Shown here one piece after another: positions 42,775 to 52,340 of a stretch of 64,000 bases of DNA (within the stretch, counting starts at the first letter, position 1; the number at the start of each line of letters is the position of its first letter). Position numbers and translations under genes: made by a program. Origin of the DNA: Natronorubrum halophilum. Its GTDB lineage: Archaea; Halobacteriota; Halobacteria; Halobacteriales; Natrialbaceae. The stretch lies in NCBI RefSeq assembly GCF_003670115.1, contig NZ_QQTY01000003.1:1-64000 (forward strand). The letters run 5' to 3'. Under the pieces are notes generated by a model. The model had not been told where the DNA came from. It ran no database searches and worked only from the letters and a program-made list of their open reading frames with translations.

Positions 42775-44745
42775 ATGGCAAATGACACTGTAGAGCGCGT
42801 AGCAGTGCTGGGTGCCGGTAGCATGGGACACGGTATCGCGGAACTCGCCGCGCTCGGCGGGTACGACGTGACCATCCGGGACATCGACGAGGAGATCGTG
42901 ACCGAGGGCTACGAGAACATCGAGTGGAGCCTCGAGAAACTCGAGGAGAAGGGACGAATCGACGAGCCGAGCGATGTCGTGCTCTCACGCATTAACAGGA
43001 CGACCGACCTCGCCGAGGCCGTCGACGACGCCGACCTCGTGATCGAGGCGGTTCCCGAGCGGATGGATATCAAGCGCGACACGTTCTCGTCGGTCGACGA
43101 GCACGCGCCGGAGCACGCGATCCTGGCGTCGAACACCTCGAGCCTCTCCATCTCGGAGATCGCCGAGGCGACGGATCGTCCCGATCGGGTCGTCGGCCTC
43201 CACTTCTTCAACCCGCCGGTGAAGATGGATTTGGTCGAGGTCACCTACGGCGAGGCCACCACCGACGAGACCGCCGAAACCGCCTACGCCTGGGCCGAGT
43301 CGATCGACAAGACGCCCATCTACGTCCGCAAGGACGTCCACGGCTTCGTCGTCAACACCGTGCTCGTTCCGTTCATGGAGGAGGCCGCCTGGATGCTCTC
43401 CGAGGACGAGACCACCGTCCAGCAAGCCGACGCAACGATGGTCTACGAGCGGGGTTACCCGATGGGGCCGTTCGAACTCAACGACTTCGGTGGCATCGAC
43501 ATCGGCTACCACTTCCGCGCCGAGTCCGACCAGCCCGTCCCGCCGGTCGTCGAAGAGAAAGTCGACAACGAGAACCTCGGGAAGAAGACCGGCACGGGCT
43601 TCTACGACTACGAGGACGGAGAGACGTCTCAAGCAGACGGCGACGGCGTCGACTACCTCCCCGAGGACGCCGGCGACTTCGACTGGCTGCGCACCGAAGC
43701 GGTGATGATCAACAAGGCCGCCTGGCTCGTCGGCAACGACGTCGCCACCCCCGAAGCGATCGACACCGGCTGTCGCCTCGGCGGCAGCTTCCCCGAGGGC
43801 ATGTGCCGCCGCGGCGACCGCCTCGGCCTCGACCGCGTCCTCGAAAAGCTCGAGGACCTCCACGCGGAGTACGGCGCCGAGCGCTTCGAGCCCTGTGACT
43901 ACTTGGTCGAACTCGTCGAGGACGGCTGGACCGGCGAGGACGCCGGCAAGGGCTTCTACGACTACCGAACCGACCCGCCGTATCACTATCTCGAGTGGGA
44001 GATCGACGACGCGGGCGTCCTGAACGTCGTCCTCTCGCGTGAAGAGCGGATGAACTCCATGTCCGAGGACATGTTCATGGAGATCGACCGCCTCCTCAAG
44101 AGCGTCGATACGGACGAGATCTCCTGCGTCGTCTTCGAGGGCGCCGGCGACCGCGCCTTCTCCTCCGGAGCGGACATCACCGGCTTCACCGCCGCCGAGC
44201 CGACCGAGATCATGGAGGTCGACGAGATGTTCCAGACCGTCTACCACTTCGACCGGCCGACGGTCGCCAAGATCGACGGCTTCTGTCTCGGCGCCGGCAT
44301 CGAACTCGCGCTGGCCTGCGACATCCGCATCGCCACCGAGGACTCGCTCGTCGGTACCCCCGAGACGACGCTGGGCGTGATCCCCGGCGGCGGCGCCACC
44401 CAGCGCCTCGTCCGCCTCGTCGGTGAGGCCCGCACCAAGGAGATGATCTTCCGCGGCATGCAGTTCGACGCCGCACAGGCCGAGGAGTGGGGCATCGTCA
44501 ACCACGCCGTCCCCGACGAGGAGTTCGACGACCTCGTCGACGACGTCGTCTCCGACCTCACCGCCAACGCGCCGCTCGCGCTCAAGGTCGCCAAGGAGGT
44601 CATCCACGACGGCCAGGAGGCCGGCCTCGAGGCAGCCCTGGCGATGGAGAAGAAGTCCTTCGGCCTGCTGGCGACCACCGACGACATGTACGAGGGCGTT
44701 ACCGCTTTCCGTCGGAACCGCGAACCACGGTTCGAAGGTGAATAA
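42775..44745 (+). CDS. 3-hydroxyacyl-CoA dehydrogenase / enoyl-CoA hydratase fusion
   Basis: The 656-residue bifunctional protein has an NAD-binding dehydrogenase half (VAVLGAGSMGHGIAELAA; HFFNPPVKMDLVEV) and a C-terminal hydratase half (SSGADITGF; DGFCLGAGIELALACDIRIA; TPETTLGVIPGGGATQRL with the catalytic-type Glu). Two copies of the GFYDY-type dehydrogenase C-terminal motif separate them. The ATG at 42775 is preferred over an in-frame TTG one codon earlier. A TATA-like GATATATAG at 42742 lies about 32 nt upstream. It is the first gene of a four-gene beta-oxidation operon. Confidence 0.93.
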   Translation: MANDTVERVAVLGAGSMGHGIAELAALGGYDVTIRDIDEEIVTEGYENIEWSLEKLEEKGRIDEPSDVVLSRINRTTDLAEAVDDADLVIEAVPERMDIKRDTFSSVDEHAPEHAILASNTSSLSISEIAEATDRPDRVVGLHFFNPPVKMDLVEVTYGEATTDETAETAYAWAESIDKTPIYVRKDVHGFVVNTVLVPFMEEAAWMLSEDETTVQQADATMVYERGYPMGPFELNDFGGIDIGYHFRAESDQPVPPVVEEKVDNENLGKKTGTGFYDYEDGETSQADGDGVDYLPEDAGDFDWLRTEAVMINKAAWLVGNDVATPEAIDTGCRLGGSFPEGMCRRGDRLGLDRVLEKLEDLHAEYGAERFEPCDYLVELVEDGWTGEDAGKGFYDYRTDPPYHYLEWEIDDAGVLNVVLSREERMNSMSEDMFMEIDRLLKSVDTDEISCVVFEGAGDRAFSSGADITGFTAAEPTEIMEVDEMFQTVYHFDRPTVAKIDGFCLGAGIELALACDIRIATEDSLVGTPETTLGVIPGGGATQRLVRLVGEARTKEMIFRGMQFDAAQAEEWGIVNHAVPDEEFDDLVDDVVSDLTANAPLALKVAKEVIHDGQEAGLEAALAMEKKSFGLLATTDDMYEGVTAFRRNREPRFEGE

Positions 44746-44747
44746 TC

Positions 44748-45938
44748 ATGGTCCGAAACGTCGCGATCGTCGGCGGCGGTCACTCCGACTGGGGTGAGCG
44801 CGCCGCAACCTGGAAGGACCTCGCCCAGGAGGGCGGCAAGGCGGCCTTCGACGCCGTCCCCGAGGTCGGCCCCGAAGATATCGAAGGGCTGTTCGTCGGC
44901 GCGGTCCAGCCCGAGCGGTTCGCCAACCAGACCCACGTTGCTCCGCTCGTCGCCGAGTTGCTCGGCATCGAAGTGACCGAGATGATTGCCCGGACGGAAC
45001 TGGCGTGTGCCAGCGGGCAGGCCGCGTTGCGATACGCGTGGCTCGCCATCGCCGCCGGACAACTGGACGTCGCGCTCGTGCTCGGCGTCGAAAAGATGAA
45101 CCTCGGCCGGAAGTACATGCCCGAGATGCAGGCGTCGATGGCGAACGTGCTCGACCGCGAGTTCGACGGCGCCAACGGCCTCGCCGCGCCGCCGTTTTTC
45201 GCGTGGTACGCCCAGCGCCACATGCACGAGTACGGCACCACCCGCGAGCAACTCTCGCAGGTCGCCGCCAAGAACAAGACCAACGCCTCGAAGACCGACT
45301 TCGCGCAGTTCCAGTCCTCGTGCGCTATCGAAGACGTCGAGGAGTCGCCGGAGATCGCCGCTCCGCTGCACCTGTTCGACTGCAGCGGGATCACCGACGG
45401 CGCCGCCGGGGCGATCCTCATGAGCGAGGAGAAAGCCCGCGAAGTCACCGACACGCCGGCCTTCATCACGGGCAGCGGCCAGTCGTCGATGGCGGGCAAC
45501 TCGATCAACAACCTCCCGTCGCTCTCGACGTGGCCCCAGGCGCGCAAGGCCTCCCAGAACGCCTACGAACAAGCGGGGATCGAGGATCCGCTCGCAGACA
45601 TCGACGTCGCGGAGGTTCACGACTGCTTCTCGATCAGCGAGATCATCGAGTACGAAGAACTGGGCTTCGCCGAGCGCGGCGAGGGCGGCCAGTTCATCGA
45701 GGACGGGCGCAGCCACATCGACGGCGACGTCGCCGTGAATCCCCGCGGCGGTCTTCTCGGCTGTGGCCACCCGCTAGGGGCGACCGGCATCTCCCAGGCC
45801 CTGGAGATCACCCACCAGTTCCAGGGAACAGTATCGAGCGACAGGCAGGTAGACGACCCCACGACGGGCCTGATCCACAACCTGAGTGGCAGCGCCTCCG
45901 TCCACAGCGTGATGGTTTTAGACCGTGATCCACAATGA
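44748..45938 (+). CDS. Thiolase-family protein (acyl-CoA acetyltransferase)
   Basis: The 396-residue protein carries the nucleophile Cys87 (LACASGQAA), the EVHDCFSISEIIEYEELG segment and GCGHPLGATG (near 340). It belongs to the archaeal thiolases encoded with a zinc-ribbon OB-fold partner, and that partner follows with a 4-nt overlap. It starts 2 bp after the hydratase fusion. The reaction is thiolytic cleavage of a 3-ketoacyl-CoA, or the reverse condensation. Confidence 0.92.
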   Translation: MVRNVAIVGGGHSDWGERAATWKDLAQEGGKAAFDAVPEVGPEDIEGLFVGAVQPERFANQTHVAPLVAELLGIEVTEMIARTELACASGQAALRYAWLAIAAGQLDVALVLGVEKMNLGRKYMPEMQASMANVLDREFDGANGLAAPPFFAWYAQRHMHEYGTTREQLSQVAAKNKTNASKTDFAQFQSSCAIEDVEESPEIAAPLHLFDCSGITDGAAGAILMSEEKAREVTDTPAFITGSGQSSMAGNSINNLPSLSTWPQARKASQNAYEQAGIEDPLADIDVAEVHDCFSISEIIEYEELGFAERGEGGQFIEDGRSHIDGDVAVNPRGGLLGCGHPLGATGISQALEITHQFQGTVSSDRQVDDPTTGLIHNLSGSASVHSVMVLDRDPQ

Positions 45939-46441
45939 GTGACGACACACCCGACAGAAAGCGCGTCTCGGTGCCCGAGGAGATCGAGCTGCCGCGACTG
46001 CTCGACTTCTACGAACTCCAGACCGACGACCACACCCGAATCCACGAGTTCTACGAGAACCTCCGGGACGGGCAGCTGACGACCACCCGGTGTCAGGACT
46101 GCGAGGAGATCCACTACCCGCCGCGGATCGTCTGTCCCGAGTGCATGGGCGACAACCTCGCATACGTCGACCTCCCCCACGAGGGCGAACTGTTCGCCTT
46201 CTCGGAGGTCCGCGGCGGCCTGCCGATCGGGCTGGCCGAACACGACGTCCCATACGTCGTCGCCGTCGTCGACCTCGGGCCGGTGCGGCTGTCCGCCAGG
46301 GTCGACGGCGCGGCCTACGACGACCTCGAGATCGGCGATCCGGTCGAACTGAATATCGTCGAGATCGACGGTCCCACGGAGGAGGAACGCGTGTTCTACC
46401 GATTCGAACCGGTCAACGAGAACGGCGGTGATTCGGAATGA
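45935..46441 (+). CDS. Zinc-ribbon OB-fold protein (DUF35), thiolase partner
   Basis: This 168-residue protein has a zinc ribbon TRCQDCEEIHYPPRIVCPEC, then an OB-fold (GELFAFSEVRGGLPIGLAEHDVPYVVAVVDL). In other archaea such proteins bind thiolase and channel acyl-CoA. The N-terminal 40 residues form a helical, acidic lead. It overlaps both neighbours by 4 nt (ATGA). Confidence 0.92.
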   Translation: MSDDTPDRKRVSVPEEIELPRLLDFYELQTDDHTRIHEFYENLRDGQLTTTRCQDCEEIHYPPRIVCPECMGDNLAYVDLPHEGELFAFSEVRGGLPIGLAEHDVPYVVAVVDLGPVRLSARVDGAAYDDLEIGDPVELNIVEIDGPTEEERVFYRFEPVNENGGDSE

Positions 46442-48063
46442 ACGACTACGAACTCACGTTACAGGTCATGATCGAACGGGCCACGGATCTGTTCGGTCAC
46501 AAGGAGATCGTCTCCGAACTCGCCGACGGAACGACCCACCGCTACACGTACGCCGACGCGTACGAGCGGATGGGGCGACTCGCGAACGCGCTCGACGACC
46601 TCGGGGTCGACCCCGGGACGCGCCTGTCGGTGATGGCGATCAACCACTACCGCCACTACGAACTGTACTTCGCGCTCCCGTGCAGCGGCCGGAGCATCCA
46701 CATGACGAACCACATGCTCCCCGACGAGCACCTCGTCGAGATCATTAACGAGGCCGAAGACGAGGTCGTCTTCGTCGATTCCGAGTTCGTCGAGACCGTC
46801 GAGCGAGTGGCGGATCAGTTCGAGACCGTCGAACACTACGTGATTCTCGACGACGAGGTGCCCGAAACCGACCTCGAGCCGGTGTACGCCTACGAGGAAC
46901 TTCTCGAGGGGCAGGATCCGGAGTACGACTGGCCGGAGATCGACGAGGACGACGAGGCGGGCATCTGCTACACTTCCGGGACGACGGGGCTGCCGAAGGG
47001 GGCGGCTTACTCCCACCGGGACCTCTACCTCCACACGCTCACGCACGGCCACGTCGACGTCTTCGAGATCGGCGAGAACGACGCCGTGATGCCCGTGGTC
47101 CCGATGTACCACGTCAACGGCTGGGGACTTCCCTACTCCGCGACTATGTCCGGTTCGAAACTGGTCCTGCCGGGCCCCAAGACCGACGCCGAGGCGATCG
47201 CCGAACTCATCGACCGCGAGGAGGTGACCGTCACGGCGGCGGTGACGACGGTCTGGCTCGAGATGGCGGAGTTCTACGACGAGCGCGACGACGTCGAACT
47301 CGAGAGCCTGGATCGAGTGCTCATCGGCGGCACGTCGCCGCCGGAGTGGCTCATGGAGAAGTTCGACAAGGAGATCGACGCGCCGATCCACCAGGGGTAC
47401 GGGATGACCGAGGCGGCGCCCCACCTGGTCAATACGATGACGACGACCGAGGTCGCCGACCTCCCCGAGAGCGAGCGCTACCAGCAGCAGATGAAACCCG
47501 GCATCCCCGCGCCCGGCGTCCAGATTCGGCTGCGGGACACGAGCGGCGACCCGGTCCCCCACGACGGGGAGTCGACCGGCGAGATCCAGGCTCGGTCGCC
47601 GTGGCTCATCGACGAGTACTACGCTCGCCCCGAGGAGACCGAGGCGTCGTTCACGGAGGACGGCTGGTTCAAGTCAGGCGACGTCGGCGTGATCGACGAG
47701 TACGGCTACCTCGAGGTCGTCGACCGCCTCGACGACGTCATCAAGAGCGGCGGGGAGTGGATCTCCTCGCTCGAACTCGAGAACGAATTCATGGCCCACG
47801 ACGCCGTCGCGGAGGCGACGGTGATCAGCGTCGAACACCCGAAGTGGGAGGAGCGCCCGGTCGCTTACGTCGTGGCCTCGACGGACGAAATCTCCGCCGC
47901 CGAACTCCGCGAACACCTCCTCGAACGGTTCCCGAAATGGTGGCTCCCCAACGAGATCTTCTTCTGCGAGTCGATCCCAAAGACGACGACCGGGAAGTTC
48001 GACAAGAAGGTCCTTCGCGACGAATTCATCGACGAGTACGACTCGTTGCCGCTCGAGGAGTAG
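46438..48063 (+). CDS. Acyl-CoA ligase (AMP-forming, fatty-acid-CoA ligase type)
   Basis: The 541-residue protein has all adenylation motifs: YTSGTTGLPKGAAYSHR, VVPMYHVNGWG, QGYGMTEAAP, DGWFKSGDVGVIDEYGYLEV, and the intact catalytic lysine in TTTGKFDKK near the C-terminus. The sequence resembles medium/long-chain fatty acid ligases of the AlkK type. It closes the beta-oxidation operon and would activate the acid that the preceding enzymes degrade. Confidence 0.92.
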   Translation: MNDYELTLQVMIERATDLFGHKEIVSELADGTTHRYTYADAYERMGRLANALDDLGVDPGTRLSVMAINHYRHYELYFALPCSGRSIHMTNHMLPDEHLVEIINEAEDEVVFVDSEFVETVERVADQFETVEHYVILDDEVPETDLEPVYAYEELLEGQDPEYDWPEIDEDDEAGICYTSGTTGLPKGAAYSHRDLYLHTLTHGHVDVFEIGENDAVMPVVPMYHVNGWGLPYSATMSGSKLVLPGPKTDAEAIAELIDREEVTVTAAVTTVWLEMAEFYDERDDVELESLDRVLIGGTSPPEWLMEKFDKEIDAPIHQGYGMTEAAPHLVNTMTTTEVADLPESERYQQQMKPGIPAPGVQIRLRDTSGDPVPHDGESTGEIQARSPWLIDEYYARPEETEASFTEDGWFKSGDVGVIDEYGYLEVVDRLDDVIKSGGEWISSLELENEFMAHDAVAEATVISVEHPKWEERPVAYVVASTDEISAAELREHLLERFPKWWLPNEIFFCESIPKTTTGKFDKKVLRDEFIDEYDSLPLEE

Positions 48064-48450
48064 CTCGAGAGCCCGATTTTGACTGCCTCTCGTCTGCCGC
48101 GCGTTTCTTGATGTGCTTTCACACTCGTTCGACGATGCCGCCTCGAGTGATCTCTGTTCTCGGACTGTCCATTATCCATGGACGAGCGACTTTGTCTCCC
48201 CATCCCTCGAGTCAAAACAACCGCGGAGCGCCGCTCGAGGTGAACGAATTTACGTCCATACCTATGTAATTGTACTGACGGAGCTATCAGTACATCGACG
48301 ACTCCGTCCAACATTGATAGACGCCTACCGACGAGATCCCCTCTGCACGTCCGTTCCGAATCGCGCTTCTGATCGAGAAGGGGGAGCGAGCGAGGCAACG
48401 TCGTCCAATATAATCGAACGATTTATCGACGAGCGACCGAACGTACGCGT
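48064..48450. other. Intergenic gap with an inverted repeat upstream of IclR
   Basis: No gene was seen in these 387 bp. A perfect inverted repeat TGTACTGA/TCAGTACA with an 8-nt spacer lies at 48271-48294. A TATA-like ATTTATC at 48421 is 29 nt before the IclR start, so that transcript may be leaderless. Confidence 0.5.
48271..48294. promoter_or_regulatory. Candidate operator: 8-bp inverted repeat, 8-bp spacer
   Basis: The arms TGTACTGA and TCAGTACA are perfectly complementary, with CGGAGCTA between. It is placed about 157 bp before the IclR gene and 207 bp after the ligase stop. Position and symmetry suggest a regulator site or a transcript hairpin; neither can be decided here. Confidence 0.3.
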
Positions 48451-49212
48451 ATGACCGAGAGAACGTCCGCGATGTCGTCGGTCCTCAGGGCGTTCACCGT
48501 CCTCGAGACCCTGTGGGAGGTCAACAGCGCGGGACCGTCCGAGATCGCCGCTCGGCTTGACATCCCGAAGAGCACCGCACACGTGTACCTCCGCACGCTC
48601 GCGGAGACGGGGTACGTCATCAACGACGGTGGTGAGTATCGGCTCAGCTATCGGTTCCTCACGACCGGCTCCCGGCTCAAGCACCGAAACAGTCTCTTTC
48701 AAGTAGCCGAGGAGTTCCTGAAGGACCTCGCTGACCGGACCGGCGAGCTCGTGTCGCTGGTGGTCGAGCAATCGGGACAGGCAGTGATCCTGCACAAGAC
48801 GTTCGGCGACCGCTCGCTCGAATTAGGCATATACTCGGGAATGACGACGCCACTGCACACGAACGCAACGGGGAAGGTAATTCTCGCGTACCTCCCGGAC
48901 GAGCGAACCGACGAGATCATCGAAACGCAGGGATTGGCGCGGGTGACCGACGAGACGATCACCGACGAGGCCGTGTTGCGGTCGGAGCTGGACGAGATTC
49001 GAAAGCGAGGGTACGCCGTGGACTGGAACCAGCAGGTCATCGGAATGGGGATCATCGCCGCACCCATCCTCGTCGAGGGCCGGCTTGACGGGGCCGTCGG
49101 CATCGTCAGTCCGACGGGGCGGATCAGGAACGACCGCTACCAGCGGACGCTCCTCCAGAAATTACAGGAGACGATCGATTCGATCTCGATCAAGTATCGG
49201 TACGGGACGTGA
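48451..49212 (+). CDS. IclR-family transcriptional regulator
   Basis: The 253-residue protein has the winged helix (LRAFTVLETLWEVNSAGPSEIAARLDIPKSTAHVYLRTLAETGYV) and effector domain (MTTPLHTNATGKVILAYLPDE, IAAPILVEGRLDGAVGIVS). It follows the beta-oxidation operon in the same direction and marks the right edge of the GC-rich region. It may control that operon or the decarboxylase beyond the insertion-sequence remnant. Confidence 0.92.
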   Translation: MTERTSAMSSVLRAFTVLETLWEVNSAGPSEIAARLDIPKSTAHVYLRTLAETGYVINDGGEYRLSYRFLTTGSRLKHRNSLFQVAEEFLKDLADRTGELVSLVVEQSGQAVILHKTFGDRSLELGIYSGMTTPLHTNATGKVILAYLPDERTDEIIETQGLARVTDETITDEAVLRSELDEIRKRGYAVDWNQQVIGMGIIAAPILVEGRLDGAVGIVSPTGRIRNDRYQRTLLQKLQETIDSISIKYRYGT

Positions 49213-49500
49213 GCGTCCGAAACGGTTGGTTCGACCGCACTCTCGAGCGATCGAGCCCCTGCTGTCCTGCTCGGGTTCGAGCGACTCGTTCGCGCGCGCG
49301 ACCGACGGAAGTCAGGGGCCGAACGCCGATTCTCACTCGTCACACTCGTTCCCGCGTCCGCTTCTCGACCGCGACCATTTCTCGATCCGTCTCGACGTGT
49401 GACGTCTCGAAGCACGGTTGAACTCCGACATCCGTCTCGAGCGCCGGTCGCCTCGAACCGCATAATTAAATCAATGTGAATCTCATGCCATAGGTGAAAC

Positions 49501-50256
49501 GGTATAGTTTAGCACCTCCGCTGGCATCTGTCCCTTGAGTGATTGGTACGGCCGTTGCGTGATATAGTAGTGTTCGAACTCTTCAAGTCAGTTTCTGACG
49601 CCCCGCCCGACTGTCAACCGATACGTTATGGAATCGAACGACACTCATTTTGAGTGTCTGATACCACTTTTCGAGGAGATTTCGTTCGTACAGTTAACCA
49701 GCTACTCGGTTCTAACCGAGAGGTTCAAGTCCGATAACGAATTGGCCGACGAGAAACTCAGCTCCGGAAAGATCGTGTTTCTCGTAGATTTTCTGGAGAG
49801 ATACAGCCGCCGAATCAGTGCCGTTCCGACCAAACAACGCGACGTCGAGGATCAGGTTTGTCTCGGAGTCTATTGCAGTGAACGACCAAGACCAATCGCC
49901 GTTAATCTTGACAGCGGTTTCGAACAGCGACCCGCGACGGCGACGCCGCCGACTGATCTCGTTCTCCATCATATAACCAACATATACAATTTCAGACCGC
50001 TCCATGAGAGCGTTCAACGTCTAATTCAGCGAGGATCGTTGTTATCTCTCGAAGCGAACAGCCGGCTTCGTGGAATCGGACGGTGAACGCCCTGACAGGC
50101 GCCGCCATCCGCTATCCTGGACGAACTCCACGAATAGATCGTGGATGGCTCGGTGGCGATCCCAGTTACCGGCAGGAACCTTCCCGGGCCGAACGTCAAA
50201 CGGTGCTGTCAGATCGATGAGACCCAATACTCAAAGTCGCTGCATCCGATAGTGCC
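49501..50256 (-). mobile_element. Degraded IS6-type element with transposase pseudogene
   Basis: On the minus strand, pieces of one transposase appear in different frames: a helix-turn-helix part (FHEAGCSLREITTILAELDV, then ERSHGAV and a stop), the catalytic core (AVKINGDWSWSFTAIDSETN, LILDVALFGRNGT, EKHDLSGAEFLV), LYERNLLEKWYQTLKMSVVR and a tail (EHYYITQRPYQSLKGQMPAE). Frameshifts and stops make it non-functional. The 3' end (GTATAGTTTAGCACC, 49502) resembles the terminal repeat at 51778. GATAGTGCC at 50248-50256 may be the other end, 3 nt before the next gene's ATG. Confidence 0.75.
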
Positions 50257-50259
50257 CTC

Positions 50260-51699
50260 ATGAATCGCTCCAATCTACCTGATTCAGCGTTTGTCGACCC
50301 AAGTGGAGCGAACGCCGAGGCCGTGCGTGACCTTACGGAGGAGTTCCTCAACCAACTCGTCACACAACTCGAAACCGCCAACGACCGCTCGCCGTTACCT
50401 GAGGAGCCGCCCGTTCTCTCCGCTACGATTCCGGAGTCGCCGCGGTCTTCGGACGACCTGCTCGAGGCGCTTGAAAAGATCGTCGACGGATCGATGAATC
50501 CCGCCCACACCGGATACATCGGCCACATGGACACGACACCGACAACGATCTCCGCGCTCGGCGACTTCATCGCGTCGGCGGTCAATAACAACATGCTGAG
50601 CGTGGAGATGTCACCGGTGTTCTCCGAACTCGAAGTCCAGTTGACCGAGGCCATCGCTATAGAGTTCGGCCTCGGACCCAACGCCGGCGGGGTGCTCGCC
50701 AGCGGCGGCAGTCTCGCGAATCTCCACGCCCTGTCGGTCGCCCGAAACCAGGCATTCGACGTTCACGAAGGGGGTCTCGCAGGGATGGACCGCGAACCAG
50801 TGCTGTTCGCCTCGGAGGTAGCACACACCTCGCTGCAGAAGGCTGCGATGCTGCTCGGACTCGGGACCGACGCCGTTGTCGCCGTCGGGACGGACGACGA
50901 TTCACGAATGGACCCAGCTTCGTTGGAGCAGGTGATCGACCGGGAGAAACGGAATGGGCGAGCGCCATTTTGTGTCGTCGTGACGGCCGGTACGACCACG
51001 ACCGGGAATATCGATCCACTTCCAGCGGTCCGTGACATCGCCGACGATTACGACCTCTGGTTCCACGTCGACGCAGCCTATGGCGGCGCGCTCGTGTTCT
51101 CTGAAGCCGAACGCGACCGGCTCGATGGGATAGAGGCCGCGGACTCGGTGACGTTCAATCCTCAGAAGTGGTGTTATGTCGCCAAGACGTGTGCGATGGC
51201 ACTGTTCGCCGACGCCGGCGTACTTCAGGAGGACTTCCGGATTGGAGCGCCGTACATGCGTGGTGATGAAGCGCTCCCGAATCTCGGCGAACTGAGCATT
51301 CAGGGGACCCGACGGGCGGGTATCTTGAAGTTGTGGCTCACCTTTCAGCATCTCGGTCATGACGGCCTCGAACAACTACTCGATGAGAGCTATCGGTTAA
51401 CAGCTTCTCTTCGCGATCGCGTAGTCGAACACGACTCATTAGAGCTGGCGAGTGAGCCGGAGATGAACATCATTTGCTTCCGAGCAGTGCCCGAGTGGTG
51501 CCCCCCGGAGGAGCGGGATAACCTGAATAATCGGCTCCAAGAAGAGTTACTCTCCAAACACGATATCTTCGTGTCGCTACCGACCTATCGCGACAGCAGG
51601 TGGCTTCGGGTCGTCCTTCTGAATCCATTTACCGGAGAGGACACCATTCGACGGCTGTTCAGCGGCATTGACGTAGTCCTAAACGCAGAAGAGACGTAA
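50260..51699 (+). CDS. PLP-dependent group II decarboxylase
   Basis: The 479-residue protein resembles aromatic-L-amino-acid/glutamate-type decarboxylases. It has the substrate-side NPAHTGYIGHMD, the SGGSLANLHAL cofactor loop, HVDAAYGG (PLP-pairing Asp) and the PLP lysine in FNPQKWCY (near residue 302). The C-terminus WLRVVLLNPFT is also usual. The amino-acid substrate (aromatic amino acid, diaminobutyrate or aspartate) cannot be told. The gene is intact although both sides hold IS6 remnants of the same orientation, one ending only 3 nt before the ATG, so its promoter may come from the insertion sequence. Confidence 0.88.
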   Translation: MNRSNLPDSAFVDPSGANAEAVRDLTEEFLNQLVTQLETANDRSPLPEEPPVLSATIPESPRSSDDLLEALEKIVDGSMNPAHTGYIGHMDTTPTTISALGDFIASAVNNNMLSVEMSPVFSELEVQLTEAIAIEFGLGPNAGGVLASGGSLANLHALSVARNQAFDVHEGGLAGMDREPVLFASEVAHTSLQKAAMLLGLGTDAVVAVGTDDDSRMDPASLEQVIDREKRNGRAPFCVVVTAGTTTTGNIDPLPAVRDIADDYDLWFHVDAAYGGALVFSEAERDRLDGIEAADSVTFNPQKWCYVAKTCAMALFADAGVLQEDFRIGAPYMRGDEALPNLGELSIQGTRRAGILKLWLTFQHLGHDGLEQLLDESYRLTASLRDRVVEHDSLELASEPEMNIICFRAVPEWCPPEERDNLNNRLQEELLSKHDIFVSLPTYRDSRWLRVVLLNPFTGEDTIRRLFSGIDVVLNAEET

Positions 51700-51740
51700 G
51701 AGGTCCGAACTTCAGAACCGGAATAGAAAGCACGCTTGAT

Positions 51741-51770
51741 CTCCTCCCGCGACTTTAGACGCGGAAGGAG
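51741..51770. repeat. 30-bp hairpin between decarboxylase and IS remnant
   Basis: The arms CTCCTCCCGCG and CGCGGAAGGAG pair with one mismatch around an 8-nt loop. It starts 41 nt after the decarboxylase stop and ends 7 nt before the IS end. It could be a terminator, or the subterminal hairpin left by an IS200/IS605-type element. Confidence 0.45.
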
Positions 51771-51777
51771 GTCAATT

Positions 51778-52150
51778 GGCACTATCTAGTTTAGCACCTC
51801 CGCTGGTGTCTATCCGCTGAGTGACTAATACAGTCGTTATACGTTCTAATAATGTATTCTCTGTTCAAGACACACGGGTATTCGCCCGACTGCACATCCA
51901 CGGGTTATGGAAACGGTCAACCCGCACCTTGAGGGCCTGAAACCATTTTTCGATCAGATTCCTCTCGACGTAGTCGAGCTGATCATTCAATTCCAATCGG
52001 GGAAGGGAAGTCAGATATTCGCAACTATCGACGAGGGACACCGTGTCGTCGAGATCGCGTTTCTCGGTCAATCGATACAGGAACGCAGCGGCTTGACCGA
52101 TGCCTTGCCATCCGAGTATTGTGACACCGAGAATGAGACGTGAGCCCAGA
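51778..52150 (-). mobile_element. Degraded IS6-type element, C-terminal half of the transposase
   Basis: The end GGCACTATCTAGTTTAGC starts at 51778. Inside, on the minus strand, one frame reads LILGVTILGWQGIGQAAAFL, YRLTEKRDLDDTV, LDYVERNLIEKWFQALKVRV and DRFHNPW, then is interrupted; PAEVLN and a stop follow near the end. The N-terminal half and the other terminal repeat are missing. It has the same orientation as the remnant at 49.5 kb. Confidence 0.75.
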
Positions 52151-52340
52151 TTTGTTGTATCTTATACCCAATACTATATGACGGCAAAATTGGCAGAAAT
52201 TTTATTCATAGCGACCTGTGACGGCGAAGTCGTCCGCAGAACACTGCGCTCTGCTGTCGAGGCGAATCAAAGATTCGTCGACCATTGGAGTGCCTTGCGC
52301 TCCAAGAGGCCGCACGAGAGCAGCGTTCTTGTAGACGTCA

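Noticed and set aside
42985-44607. 540-codon open frame on the minus strand opposite the hydroxyacyl-CoA dehydrogenase/hydratase gene
   Set aside because: It is a mirror frame of a clearly recognised enzyme in GC-rich DNA, where antisense stops are rare. It shows no domain or motif.
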